DNA of 64,000 bases. Source: Mycolicibacterium komossense (GTDB lineage: Bacteria; Actinomycetota; Actinomycetes; Mycobacteriales; Mycobacteriaceae). This document shows positions 10,257 through 17,848 of this stretch, in pieces (the first letter of the stretch is position 1; each line of letters starts with the position of its first letter). The notes under the pieces were generated by a model. That model was not told the DNA's origin, made no database searches, and saw only the letters and a list, made by a program, of their open reading frames with translations. The stretch covers positions 437,236 to 501,235 of the forward strand of contig NZ_JACKTY010000029.1 in NCBI RefSeq assembly GCF_025822605.1. The letters run 5' to 3'. The translations under genes and the position numbers were made by a program.

Positions 10257-11183
10257 ATGAGGTTCTCGATCTCCATTCCCCAACTCGACGACGGTGTCTT
10301 CGACGGCGCCGGGCTGCGGTCCTATCTGCGCCGGGCCGAGGACCTCGGCTTCGAGGGCGGCTGGACGTTGGAGCAGACCGTCGGGCCCGGCCCGTTGATC
10401 GCCCCGATGGAACTGCTGGCCTACGGCGCGGCGTGTACCGAACGGCTACGCCTCGGGGTCGCCGTCCTGATCACCTCACTGCACGACCCGCTACAACTCG
10501 CGTCAATCGCAACCGCCGTCGACCGGCTGTCCCACGGCAGGCTGGACCTCGGTGTGGCGCCGGGAGGCGGCTTTCGTCAGTTCGACGCATTCGGGGTGGA
10601 TGGGGCGACGTTCATCAGCTCGTTCACCGAAGGTCTTGAGTTGATGAAGGCCGCCTGGTCCGATAAGCCCGAAGTGACGTTCCACGGCAGATTTCGCACT
10701 GTCGACGACGTCACGGTCACGCCGAAGCCCGTTCAGCGGCCGCATCCGCCGTTGTGGTTCGGCGGCCACGCACCCAAGGCTCTGGCCCGCGCAGTCCGAC
10801 TCGGCGATGCCTTCATCGGCGCGGGGTCCTCGACCATCGCCGACTTCGCCGATGTGGCGGCGGGCATTCGCCGCGAGCTCGAGAAGCAGGACAAGGACCC
10901 GGCGCGGTTCACCATCGCCAAGCGGGTCTATCTGATGGTCGACGATGACCCCGGTCGGGCCCGCGACCGCGTGCTGGCCGGGCTGAACCGCATCTACGGG
11001 CCGCGTCCTGGCAACGCCGATATCGCGATATCGGGCACCCCCGCTCAGGTGGCCGGCGCGGTCGCCCAAGTCATCGACGCCGGCGCGCAGATGGTGCTGC
11101 TCAATCCCATCGGCGCCGGAGTGGCCGAGGACCGTGAGCAGCTGGAACGCCTTGCTGCAGAGGTTATTCCGCAGTTCGGCTGA
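10257..11183 (+). CDS. LLM-class (luciferase-like) flavin-dependent oxidoreductase
   Basis: A 308-residue protein with the bacterial luciferase-like TIM barrel: MRFSISIPQLDDG at the first strand, EGGWTLEQT, LRLGVAVLITSLHDPLQLA, and RLDLGVAPGGGFRQFDAFG, typical of the F420/FMN-binding monooxygenases abundant in mycobacteria. Whether it uses F420 or FMN cannot be told from sequence. The ATG at 10257 is chosen because the barrel starts there; upstream in-frame sequence overlaps sppA and has no similarity. TACGGT six bases before the ATG would suit a leaderless transcript, but no good -35 was found. The substrate is unknown. Confidence 0.82.
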   Translation: MRFSISIPQLDDGVFDGAGLRSYLRRAEDLGFEGGWTLEQTVGPGPLIAPMELLAYGAACTERLRLGVAVLITSLHDPLQLASIATAVDRLSHGRLDLGVAPGGGFRQFDAFGVDGATFISSFTEGLELMKAAWSDKPEVTFHGRFRTVDDVTVTPKPVQRPHPPLWFGGHAPKALARAVRLGDAFIGAGSSTIADFADVAAGIRRELEKQDKDPARFTIAKRVYLMVDDDPGRARDRVLAGLNRIYGPRPGNADIAISGTPAQVAGAVAQVIDAGAQMVLLNPIGAGVAEDREQLERLAAEVIPQFG

Positions 11184-11201
11184 GCCGCAGAACCGAGCCC
11201 G

Positions 11202-11561
11202 TCACCGTCCGAGCAGCGCGGCGTGTTCCGGGCAGTAGACGCCGGTGGCGGCCCGCAACAGGCCCCCTGCCTGGCCGCGACTGAGGCCGCCGCTTTGCAG
11301 CTGTCGCACCACGCCTCGAACGACCGGCACCGGATCGACACTGCTCTGCAGACCGGTGTTCAGCATGTTGCAGATGCTGTGCCCGACGTCGGGCAGGCTC
11401 ACCCCGGGCTCGGGCGGAATCCCCAGCTGCGTAACCGCATCCGCGAATGCGTCGTCCTCCGGCGTGGCCCCCGCACCCGCGGCGCTCGACAGGGCCGTCA
11501 GACTCAGGCAGGCCCCCACCAGGAATGCGGTGACGGTACTGCTGCGACGGTGGCGAATCAT
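11202..11561 (-). CDS. Small secreted protein, DUF732-type
   Basis: A 119-residue exported protein. The N-terminus RHRRSSTVTAFLVGACLSL gives a charged region and hydrophobic core, with likely signal peptidase cleavage after AGAGA (about residue 32). The mature part (TPEDDAFADAVTQLGI, GHSICNMLNTGL, GLLRAATGVYCPEH) has the short helical pattern and two cysteines of DUF732, a family common among secreted mycobacterial proteins of unknown function. The start is supported by GAGGAG about 5 bp upstream of ATG 11561. It lies after the rplO terminator and so should be transcribed separately. Confidence 0.78.
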   Translation of the reverse strand: MIRHRRSSTVTAFLVGACLSLTALSSAAGAGATPEDDAFADAVTQLGIPPEPGVSLPDVGHSICNMLNTGLQSSVDPVPVVRGVVRQLQSGGLSRGQAGGLLRAATGVYCPEHAALLGR

Positions 11562-11688
11562 TCCAGCTCCTCGGTCTCGACCGCAGCAGCGTAAGCGCTG
11601 CCGCGTCACAGTGTCATCTCCGGGACGGCACCGCGCGTTACGGTGTGCGGACTCGGTTCGGTGCCGGCCCACGCCCGCGAACAGAAGC

Positions 11689-11721
11689 AAAAAGTCCCCG
11701 ACACGCCGAGCGTGCGGGGAC
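11689..11721 (-). terminator. Intrinsic terminator of the spc operon (after rplO)
   Basis: On the minus strand, 20 nt after the rplO stop, GTCCCCG (11721-11715) and CGGGGAC (11700-11694) form a 7-bp stem extended by an inner CACG/CGTG pairing with a short loop, and are followed by five T residues (11693-11689). Stem plus T-run is a classic Rho-independent terminator and ends the rplN-to-rplO transcript before the DUF732 gene. Confidence 0.85.
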
Positions 11722-11740
11722 CCTTGCCTGTTTTCGCGCG

Positions 11741-12187
11741 TTACAGCTCGGTGGCGCTGCCGCCGGCGGCGGTGATCGCCTCGCGGGCACTGCCGCTGAA
11801 CTTGTTGGCGGTGACGTCCAGCTTGACGGAGAGCTTTCCGTCGCCGAGCACCTTCACCAGCGTGTTCTTCCGAACCGCGCCCTTGGCCACCAGTTCGTCG
11901 ATCCCGACGGTGCCCCCCTCGGGGAACAGCCGCGACAGGTCACCGAGATTGACCACGGCGTACTCGGTGCGGAACCGGTTGCGGAAGCCCTTGAGCTTGG
12001 GCAGCCGCATGTGGATCGGCATCTGCCCGCCCTCGAAGGTCACCGGCACGTTCTTACGCGCCTTGGTGCCCTTCGTGCCGCGGCCGGCGGTCTTACCCTT
12101 GCTGCCTTCGCCACGACCGACGCGCGTCTTGGCCGTCTTCGAACCGGCGGCCGGCTTCAGGTCGTGAAGCTTGATCGGACTGCTCAT
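11741..12187 (-). CDS. rplO: 50S ribosomal protein L15
   Basis: A 148-residue L15 protein, an rRNA-binding assembly protein of the large subunit. The basic Gly-rich N-terminus ([23 protein letters not shown]) and the block [20 protein letters not shown] identify it; the C-terminus ends with [15 protein letters not shown]. The ATG overlaps the rpmD stop by 4 bp. It is the last gene of the spc operon and is followed by a terminator; corresponds to Rv0723. Confidence 0.97.
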   Translation of the reverse strand: MSSPIKLHDLKPAAGSKTAKTRVGRGEGSKGKTAGRGTKGTKARKNVPVTFEGGQMPIHMRLPKLKGFRNRFRTEYAVVNLGDLSRLFPEGGTVGIDELVAKGAVRKNTLVKVLGDGKLSVKLDVTANKFSGSAREAITAAGGSATEL

Positions 12188-12369
12188 TTCGCAACCTCCT
12201 CTACCTCGATGAGGTGGTGCACGGACTTGATGAGTCCGCGCGTCTGCTCGTTGTCCTCACGGACCACGGACTGCCGGATCTTGCGCAGTCCCAGGGTCCG
12301 CAGGCTCTCGCGCTGCTTCCAGCGGGCACCGATGATGCCGCGCACCTGGGTGATTTTCAGGTCTGCCAT
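12184..12369 (-). CDS. rpmD: 50S ribosomal protein L30
   Basis: A 61-residue L30 of the bacterial short form, with the motif [20 protein letters not shown] followed by [18 protein letters not shown]. It stands 2 bp after the rpsE stop and overlaps rplO by 4 bp, so the three are translated in series from one message. Confidence 0.97.
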   Translation of the reverse strand: MADLKITQVRGIIGARWKQRESLRTLGLRKIRQSVVREDNEQTRGLIKSVHHLIEVEEVAK

Positions 12370-12371
12370 GG

Positions 12372-13091
12372 CTACGCCGTTCCCTCACGCGCTGCCGTGG
12401 CGGCCAGCGCTTCGCTCTCCCGACGTGCGCGCAGCATTGACGGCGGCGCGACGTCCTCGATCGGCAGACCACGACGGGCCGCCACCTCTTCGGGACGCTG
12501 GATCATCTTCAACGCGGCCACCGTGGCATGAACCACGTTGATCGCGTTGTCGCTGCCCAGCGACTTGGCCAGGACGTCGTGGACGCCGGCGCATTCCAGC
12601 ACCGCGCGGCACGCGCCGCCGGCGATGACACCGGTACCGGGGCTGGCCGGCCGCAGCATCACAACGCCTGCCGCAGCTTCGCCCTGCACGGGGTGCACGA
12701 TGGTGCTGCCGATCAGCGGGACACGGAAGAAGTTCTTACGAGCCTCCTCGACGCCCTTGGCGATCGCGGCAGGCACCTCTTTGGCCTTGCCGTAGCCGAC
12801 ACCGACCATGCCCTTGCCGTCGCCGACGATGACCAGCGCGGTGAAGCTGAAGCGCCGACCACCCTTGACGACCTTGGAGACGCGGTTGATGGTGACAACC
12901 CGCTCCAGGTAGTTGCTCTTCTCGCCGCCGTTGTCGCGGCCGCCGCGGCCGCCGCGGTCGTCACGACGACCACGGCCGCCGTCACGGTTGTCGCGACCGC
13001 CGTCGCGGCCTCCGCCGCGCGTGTCCGCTGTGCCGGCGGCTCCGGCACTCGAGGCCGCCACGGCGCCCTCGGTTGACGTCTGCTCCGCCAT
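12372..13091 (-). CDS. rpsE: 30S ribosomal protein S5 with Arg/Gly-rich N-terminal extension
   Basis: A 239-residue S5 protein, which takes part in decoding fidelity and helicase activity at the mRNA entry. The core begins at [20 protein letters not shown] (about 58-77) and contains [19 protein letters not shown], then the C-terminal domain with [17 protein letters not shown]. Residues 25-56 are a low-complexity run of RGG, GGR and RDD repeats, longer than the extension known for M. tuberculosis S5. Two adjacent ATGs occur (13094 and 13091); the second is chosen because homologues begin MAEQ and GGAAGG then has normal spacing. Confidence 0.95.
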   Translation of the reverse strand: MAEQTSTEGAVAASSAGAAGTADTRGGGRDGGRDNRDGGRGRRDDRGGRGGRDNGGEKSNYLERVVTINRVSKVVKGGRRFSFTALVIVGDGKGMVGVGYGKAKEVPAAIAKGVEEARKNFFRVPLIGSTIVHPVQGEAAAGVVMLRPASPGTGVIAGGACRAVLECAGVHDVLAKSLGSDNAINVVHATVAALKMIQRPEEVAARRGLPIEDVAPPSMLRARRESEALAATAAREGTA

Positions 13092-13116
13092 CATGCGGTC
13101 CTTCCGTTGATATGCA

Positions 13117-13542
13117 CTAGAACTTCAGTCCGTTCTCACGGGCAGCGTCGGCCAGTGCCGCGATCCGCCCGCCGTAGGTGTTTCCGCCGCGGTCGAACAC
13201 GACGGCGTCGATACCGGCTGCCTTGGCACGTTCGGCGATGAGCTGACCGACCCGGACGCTGTGCGCCTTCTTGTCGCCCTCGACGCCGCGGACATCGGCT
13301 TCGATGGAGGAGGCGGCGGCCAGCGTCGTACCGGTCAGATCGTTGACCAACTGGACGTGGATGTGCCGCGACGAGCGGTTGACCACCAGGCGGGGCCGCT
13401 CAGCGGTGCCGGTGACCTTCTTGCGCAGGCGATTGTGCCGACGCAGGCGCGCAACCCGGCGCGTGGCCGAGATGTTCTGCCCCACCGGCTTGTGCACGCC
13501 GTTAGTGGTGGATTTTCCGTTTTGAGTAGATGCCTGAGCCAT
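13117..13542 (-). CDS. rplR: 50S ribosomal protein L18
   Basis: A 141-residue L18, one of the 5S rRNA-binding proteins. The core [19 protein letters not shown] and [19 protein letters not shown] are typical, and the C-terminus [19 protein letters not shown] is the most conserved part of the family. The N-terminal 24 residues form a low-complexity mycobacterial extension. It stands 2 bp downstream of rplF and 25 bp upstream of rpsE. Confidence 0.96.
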   Translation of the reverse strand: MAQASTQNGKSTTNGVHKPVGQNISATRRVARLRRHNRLRKKVTGTAERPRLVVNRSSRHIHVQLVNDLTGTTLAAASSIEADVRGVEGDKKAHSVRVGQLIAERAKAAGIDAVVFDRGGNTYGGRIAALADAARENGLKF

Positions 13543-13544
13543 GA

Positions 13545-14084
13545 CTACTTACCTGTCTTTCCGACCTTGCGGCGGATCTGCTCACCCTCGTAGCGCACGC
13601 CCTTGCCCTTGTACGGGTCGGGGCGACGCAGGCGGCGGATGTTCGCCGAGATCTGGCCGACCTTCTGCTTGTCGATGCCGGTGACCGAGAACTTCGTGGG
13701 GGTCTCCACCGCGAAGGTGATGCCCTCAGGAGCCTCGATGACGACGGGGTGGCTGTAGCCGAGCGCGAACTCCAGGTTGCTGCCCTTGAGTACGACGCGA
13801 TAGCCGACGCCGAAGATTTCCATCTTCGTCGTGTAGCCCTCGGTGACACCGGTGACCAGGTTCGCCACCAGCGTGCGGGACAGGCCGTGCAACGACCGGC
13901 TGCGCCGTTCGTCGTCGGGACGGGCGACCACGATGGCACCGTCTTCGGCCCGGGAGACCGTGATGGGCTCGGCCACGTCGAGCGCCAAGGTGCCCTTGGG
14001 CCCCTTGACCGATACGTTCTGGCCCTCGATGCTGACGTCTACACCAGCTGGGATCGGGACCGGCTGCTTACCAATACGCGACAT
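13545..14084 (-). CDS. rplF: 50S ribosomal protein L6
   Basis: A 179-residue L6 of two similar domains near the factor-binding site of the large subunit. [19 protein letters not shown] opens the first domain; the second ends with [16 protein letters not shown], the L6 signature that contacts 23S rRNA. It lies 20 bp after rpsH and 2 bp before rplR in the spc operon. Confidence 0.97.
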   Translation of the reverse strand: MSRIGKQPVPIPAGVDVSIEGQNVSVKGPKGTLALDVAEPITVSRAEDGAIVVARPDDERRSRSLHGLSRTLVANLVTGVTEGYTTKMEIFGVGYRVVLKGSNLEFALGYSHPVVIEAPEGITFAVETPTKFSVTGIDKQKVGQISANIRRLRRPDPYKGKGVRYEGEQIRRKVGKTGK

Positions 14085-14104
14085 AGTTCCGTTCTCCTAT
14101 CCCG

Positions 14105-14503
14105 CTACCAGACGTACGCGAGGACTTCGCCGCCGACGCCCTGACGGGACGCCTGGCGGTCGGTCAGTAGACCCGAGGACGTGGAGATGATCGCCACGCC
14201 GAGGCCACCCAACACGCGGGGCAGATTGGTGTTTTTTGCATAGACGCGAAGACCGGGCTTGCTGACCCGGCGGAGGCCGGCGATGCTGCGCTCACGGCTG
14301 GGGCCGTACTTGAGCGAGACCACCAGCGACTTGCCCACGCGGGCATCTTCGGTGCGGTAGTCGTTGATGTAACCCTCGCTCTTGAGGATCTCGGCGATGT
14401 TCGCCTTGATCTTCGAGTGCGGCAAAGTCACCTCGTCGTGATACGCCGAGTTGGCGTTACGCAGACGCGTCAAGAAGTCTGCGATTGGATCCGTCATTGT
14501 CAT
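14105..14503 (-). CDS. rpsH: 30S ribosomal protein S8
   Basis: A 132-residue S8, a primary 16S rRNA-binding protein that in other bacteria also represses its operon by binding spc m[22 protein letters not shown] at the N-terminus and [19 protein letters not shown] near the C-terminus are the family signatures. An in-frame ATG two codons in is equally plausible as start (MTDPIAD). Upstream is rpsZ with a 96 bp gap. Confidence 0.97.
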   Translation of the reverse strand: MTMTDPIADFLTRLRNANSAYHDEVTLPHSKIKANIAEILKSEGYINDYRTEDARVGKSLVVSLKYGPSRERSIAGLRRVSKPGLRVYAKNTNLPRVLGGLGVAIISTSSGLLTDRQASRQGVGGEVLAYVW

Positions 14504-14599
14504 GACAGCGGTGTCACCTTCCTCGCAGCGGTTCCCTGCACATACTGTGCGGGCCTACTGCGCACCTTTAACTAGGGTCTGTGGGCCGGAGTGTTCCGG

Positions 14600-14785
14600 T
14601 TACCAGCTGGACTTCTGGACGCCGGGCAGTTCGCCGGCATGTGCCATCTCGCGCAGGCAGATGCGGCACAGCCCGAACTTGCGGTACACCGCGTGCGGAC
14701 GGCCACAGCGGTTGCAGCGGGTGTAACCGCGCACCGCGAACTTCGGCTTCTTGTTGGCCTTGTTGACCAATGCCTTCTTTGCCAT
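14600..14785 (-). CDS. rpsZ: 30S ribosomal protein S14, zinc-binding type (S14Z)
   Basis: A 61-residue S14 of the zinc-containing C+ type: two CxxC pairs, CNRC and CRIC, form the zinc ribbon, and [19 protein letters not shown] is the usual N-terminus. The start at 14785 removes an upstream in-frame stretch inside rplE that has no similarity. Mycobacteria commonly hold a second, zinc-independent S14 induced under zinc starvation; that copy is not in this window. The gene follows rplE by 4 bp. Confidence 0.96.
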   Translation of the reverse strand: MAKKALVNKANKKPKFAVRGYTRCNRCGRPHAVYRKFGLCRICLREMAHAGELPGVQKSSW

Positions 14786-14789
14786 CTGC

Positions 14790-15374
14790 TCAGTTCTCCT
14801 TGAACGGGAAGCCGAGGGCCCGCAGCAGCGCCCGACCTTCATCGTCGTTAGTCGCCGAGGTGACGACGGTGATGTCCATGCCACGGGGACGGTCGATGGA
14901 GTCCACGTCGATCTCGTGGAACACCGACTGCTCGGTCAGACCGAAGGTGTAGTTGCCGGTGCCGTCGAACTGCTTGGCCGACAGGCCACGGAAGTCACGG
15001 ATACGCGGCAGCGCGATCGAGATGAGCCGGTCGAGGAATTCCCACATCCGGTCGCCGCGCAGGGTCACCCGCGCACCGATCGGCATGCCTTCACGCAGTT
15101 TGAACTGGGCGATCGACTTGCGGGCCTTGCGGATCTCCGGCTTCTGGCCGGTGATCAGCGCCAGGTCGTTGACCGCGCCGTTGATCAGCTTCGCGTCGCG
15201 GGCGGCGTCACCGACACCCATGTTGACGACGACCTTCACCACGCCCGGGATCTGCATCACGTTGGCGTAGTTGAACTCGGTGTTCAGGGCGGGGCGGATC
15301 TCTTCGCGGTAGCGGGTCTTCAGCCGCGGCTGTGTTTTTTCCAACGGATTGGTTTCAGTCTCAGCGGTTGTCAT
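14790..15374 (-). CDS. rplE: 50S ribosomal protein L5
   Basis: A 194-residue L5, a 5S rRNA-binding protein contacting P-site tRNA. Identifying blocks are [38 protein letters not shown] and [15 protein letters not shown] at the C-terminus. The ATG at 15374 is chosen over one six codons upstream because the upstream one lies inside rplX, whereas AAGGAC stands at proper distance from 15374 and homologues begin MTTA. One base separates it from the rplX stop. Confidence 0.96.
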   Translation of the reverse strand: MTTAETETNPLEKTQPRLKTRYREEIRPALNTEFNYANVMQIPGVVKVVVNMGVGDAARDAKLINGAVNDLALITGQKPEIRKARKSIAQFKLREGMPIGARVTLRGDRMWEFLDRLISIALPRIRDFRGLSAKQFDGTGNYTFGLTEQSVFHEIDVDSIDRPRGMDITVVTSATNDDEGRALLRALGFPFKEN

Positions 15375-15375
15375 G

Positions 15376-15693
15376 TCAGATGTCCTTGCCATTGCGCTTG
15401 GAGACGCGGACGCGCTTGCCGGACTCCTCGTCGGTGCGGTAGCCGATGCGGGCCGGCTTGCCGTCGGAGTCGATGACCATCACGTTGGACACGTGGATCG
15501 CGGCTTCCTGGGTGACGATGCCGCCCGAGGACGCGCCACGCTCGTTCTGCGAGACGGCGGTGTGCTTCTTGATCCGGTTCACGCCCTCGACGAGGATGCG
15601 GTTACGGGTCGGGAACGCCTGCAGGACCTTGCCCCGGGCGCCCTTGTCTTTGCCTGCGATGACCAGAACGGTGTCGCCCTTATGGATCTTCAT
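15376..15693 (-). CDS. rplX: 50S ribosomal protein L24
   Basis: A 105-residue L24 with the KOW motif near the N-terminus ([20 protein letters not shown]), an early assembly protein binding the 5' end of 23S rRNA. It starts directly after the rplN stop with no gap and precedes rplE by one base, so the three are translationally linked. Confidence 0.97.
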   Translation of the reverse strand: MKIHKGDTVLVIAGKDKGARGKVLQAFPTRNRILVEGVNRIKKHTAVSQNERGASSGGIVTQEAAIHVSNVMVIDSDGKPARIGYRTDEESGKRVRVSKRNGKDI

Positions 15694-16062
15694 CTACAGC
15701 ACCTCCGGAGCCAGCGAGACGATCTTCATGAACTTCTTCTCGCGCAGCTCGCGGCCGACCGGGCCGAAGATGCGGGTGCCACGCGGATCGTTGTCGGCCT
15801 TGATGATGACGGCCGCGTTCTCGTCGAACTTGATGTAGCTACCGTCGGCGCGGCGGCGCTCTTTGACGGTGCGGACGATGACGGCCTTGACCACATCGCC
15901 CTTCTTGACGTTGCCGCCGGGGATGGCGTCCTTCACGGTCGCCACGATGACATCACCGATGCCGGCGTAGCGGCGCGACGAACCACCGAGCACCCGGATG
16001 CACAAGATTTCCTTGGCACCCGTGTTATCGGCGATCTTCACCCGCGATTCCTGCTGAATCAC
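15694..16062 (-). CDS. rplN: 50S ribosomal protein L14
   Basis: A 122-residue L14, exactly the usual bacterial length; it binds 23S rRNA at the subunit interface. [19 protein letters not shown] is the classic N-terminus and [19 protein letters not shown] the C-terminal signature. It is the first gene of the spc operon here, with its own promoter 133 bp upstream, because non-ribosomal genes separate it from rpsQ. Corresponds to Rv0714. Confidence 0.98.
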   Translation of the reverse strand: MIQQESRVKIADNTGAKEILCIRVLGGSSRRYAGIGDVIVATVKDAIPGGNVKKGDVVKAVIVRTVKERRRADGSYIKFDENAAVIIKADNDPRGTRIFGPVGRELREKKFMKIVSLAPEVL

Positions 16063-16155
16063 TAGATCTCCTCGACCTGGTTACTGTGTGCACGGCAGAT
16101 GCCGACCTGACGTGCGCGGTCTTGTTACTGAAGCGGCCACCCAAAGAGCACGCAG

Positions 16156-16191
16156 GGTTCGTGATGAACCGAGGTCTGCTCAAGGCAACCC
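16156..16191 (-). promoter_or_regulatory. rplN leader: conserved start sequence and small hairpin
   Basis: The leader predicted from the rplN promoter is about 130 nt. Its first 14 nt, GGGTTGCCTTGAGC (16191-16178), are identical to the start of the rpsJ leader. A hairpin follows on the minus strand: GGTTC (16170-16166), loop ATCAC, GAACC (16160-16156). The rest of the leader to 16063 shows nothing else clear. Confidence 0.55.
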
Positions 16192-16195
16192 CTAG

Positions 16196-16224
16196 ATTCT
16201 AGGGGACGACCAGGTAATACCCAA
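16196..16224 (-). promoter_or_regulatory. Vegetative (SigA-type) promoter of the rplN operon
   Basis: On the minus strand TTGGGT (16224-16219), a 17-nt spacer and TAGAAT (16201-16196) form a good housekeeping promoter. Four bases after the -10 begins GGGTTGCCTTGAGC, placing the start point at the G run. It sits between the FGE gene stop (16242) and rplN, so the ribosomal genes need not rely on read-through from the sulfatase genes. Confidence 0.75.
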
Positions 16225-16241
16225 ATCGTCCCAGGTCGGCC

Positions 16242-17144
16242 TCAGAACCGGTCGACCACGCACCGGAATCCGATATGCGTCGTCGAGCTGTCCTGGGACT
16301 GGGGCGAACGGGCGGCGGGACGGTATCGGTGGCAGTACTCCGGCGCGCACAGATGCGATCCACCCTTGAGGGCCTGATTCACCGCCGGGTCCGCAACGGC
16401 GGGCGGCGGGCAGCAGGAGGCCTGCGGTGCGGACTCCCCCGGCCGATGGTGTGCACCGAACCACCTCTCGTACCTGGTGGAAGTCCATTCCCAGACGTTG
16501 CCGATCATGTCCACCAGGCCGAGTCCGTTGGCCGGGAACGCGCCCACCGGGGACGTGCCGACCCAGCCCGCGGCACCGTCGTTGCGGTAGGGAAAGCGCC
16601 CCTGCCAGGTGTTGGCCATCAGCACCCCGCCAGGCGCCGGCTCATCGCCCCAGGCGTAGACGGAGGTGGCCCCGCCACCAGCGGCGTACTCCCACTCCGC
16701 TTCGGTGGGTAACCGCCGGCCCGTCCACCGCGCATAGGCGACGGCGTCGGGATAGGCCACCTGCACCACCGGGTGGTCGAGCCGGTCCTGCACCCCGCTG
16801 TCCGGCCCGAAGGGGTGTCGCCAGCACGCGCCGGGCGTCCAGTCCCACCACTGCCGCCAGTCGCGCAGGTCGACAGGGGCCGCCGACGGCCGGAAGGTGA
16901 GCGCACCCGGCAGGAGATCCGCCTCGGCAACCCCGGGATAGAGCGCCGGGTCCAGCGGTTGTTCGGCGACGGTGACGTAGCCGGTCGCGTCAACGAAGTC
17001 GGCGAACTGCGCGTTGGTGACCGGGTGGCGCTCCATCGCGAACGACGACACCGTCGCGGTACGGCACGGTGCTTCCTCGGGGTAGAACCGCGTCGACCCC
17101 ATCTGAAAGGACGCGCCTGGCACTTCGATCAGCTCGCTGAGCAC
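16242..17144 (-). CDS. Formylglycine-generating enzyme (sulfatase-modifying factor)
   Basis: A 300-residue SUMF1/FGE-family enzyme that oxidises the CxPxR cysteine of sulfatases to formylglycine. The catalytic cysteine pair is present as Cys266 and Cys271 in GGSHLCAPEYCHRYRPAAR, followed by the conserved HIGFRC. RLPTEAEWEYAAGGG and VDMIGNVWEWT are the other family signatures. The start is GTG 17144, four bases after the lipoprotein stop. It is third in atsA-lipoprotein-FGE, so its client is almost certainly AtsA. Corresponds to Rv0712, the mycobacterial FGE. Confidence 0.94.
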   Translation of the reverse strand: MLSELIEVPGASFQMGSTRFYPEEAPCRTATVSSFAMERHPVTNAQFADFVDATGYVTVAEQPLDPALYPGVAEADLLPGALTFRPSAAPVDLRDWRQWWDWTPGACWRHPFGPDSGVQDRLDHPVVQVAYPDAVAYARWTGRRLPTEAEWEYAAGGGATSVYAWGDEPAPGGVLMANTWQGRFPYRNDGAAGWVGTSPVGAFPANGLGLVDMIGNVWEWTSTRYERWFGAHHRPGESAPQASCCPPPAVADPAVNQALKGGSHLCAPEYCHRYRPAARSPQSQDSSTTHIGFRCVVDRF

Positions 17145-17148
17145 GTGT

Positions 17149-17847
17149 TCAGGGTATTCGGATGCCGAAGTTCGCCATCAGCTGCGACTCTGCGGCGTCG
17201 AATCCCGCCGTGTCGCCGGGCCCCTGCAGATGGATGGCAACCAGATAGTTCTTCGTGTTGGTCCAGATGTGCGCGATGCGGTCGCGGAATTCGACTGCCT
17301 GTCCCGGCTTGTCGGCCACACTTCCCATCAATCGCTGCCCGCTGTAGCCACACAGATCGCCAGGGAGAACACTGAGGGAGCTGTACTCCTTGTTTCTGGT
17401 GATGCTGTCGGCGTACTTCTTGAATGCGGCCTCGGGTTCCAGATCGGTGGCCGCGATCGTGACGGTCGCCGACATGCGGTCCGGTCCTGGCATCGTCGCA
17501 GCGATATCACCCTCCCCCGACGACGGCAGGAATCCGGCGGGCACCGCCACCACGATGTTCGGCGCGGCCGGATCGGCGACGTTGGCCGCGAAAGTGACGG
17601 TTCCCGTGTTGTCCGCCTTGCAGGTATCGGCGTTCGGCGGCAACGGGGTTCGCGTGGTGGGTTCGACACCGTAGGCCGGCATCTCCACGGCGTCCGACGA
17701 CGTCGTGGACACCGAGGTCGGGCCGGGCATCCCCGCGGTGGCCGGCGGTCCGGCGGATGCAGTGGTGGTGGTGAGCTCGGTCGCGTCCCCGCCGCAGCCG
17801 GCGACGAGCAACGCCGAAGCCACCGAAACCGCGCCAAACCAACGCAT
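17149..17847 (-). CDS. Putative lipoprotein between sulfatase and FGE
   Basis: A 232-residue protein beginning MRWFGAVSVASALLVAGC, a signal peptide with lipobox LVAGC and lipidated Cys18. A Thr/Ser/Pro-rich tether (about 20-70) precedes a globular domain with PNIVVAVPAGFLPSSGEG, DLEPEAAFKKYADS, LCGYSGQRLMG and FDAAESQLMANFGIRIP. The pattern resembles the LpqN/LpqT-type mycobacterial lipoproteins, but I could not assign a family with confidence. It starts one base after the atsA stop and ends four bases before FGE, so it probably serves the sulfatase, for example as partner or substrate-binding protein; that is inference. Confidence 0.78.
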   Translation of the reverse strand: MRWFGAVSVASALLVAGCGGDATELTTTTASAGPPATAGMPGPTSVSTTSSDAVEMPAYGVEPTTRTPLPPNADTCKADNTGTVTFAANVADPAAPNIVVAVPAGFLPSSGEGDIAATMPGPDRMSATVTIAATDLEPEAAFKKYADSITRNKEYSSLSVLPGDLCGYSGQRLMGSVADKPGQAVEFRDRIAHIWTNTKNYLVAIHLQGPGDTAGFDAAESQLMANFGIRIP

Positions 17848-17848
17848 G

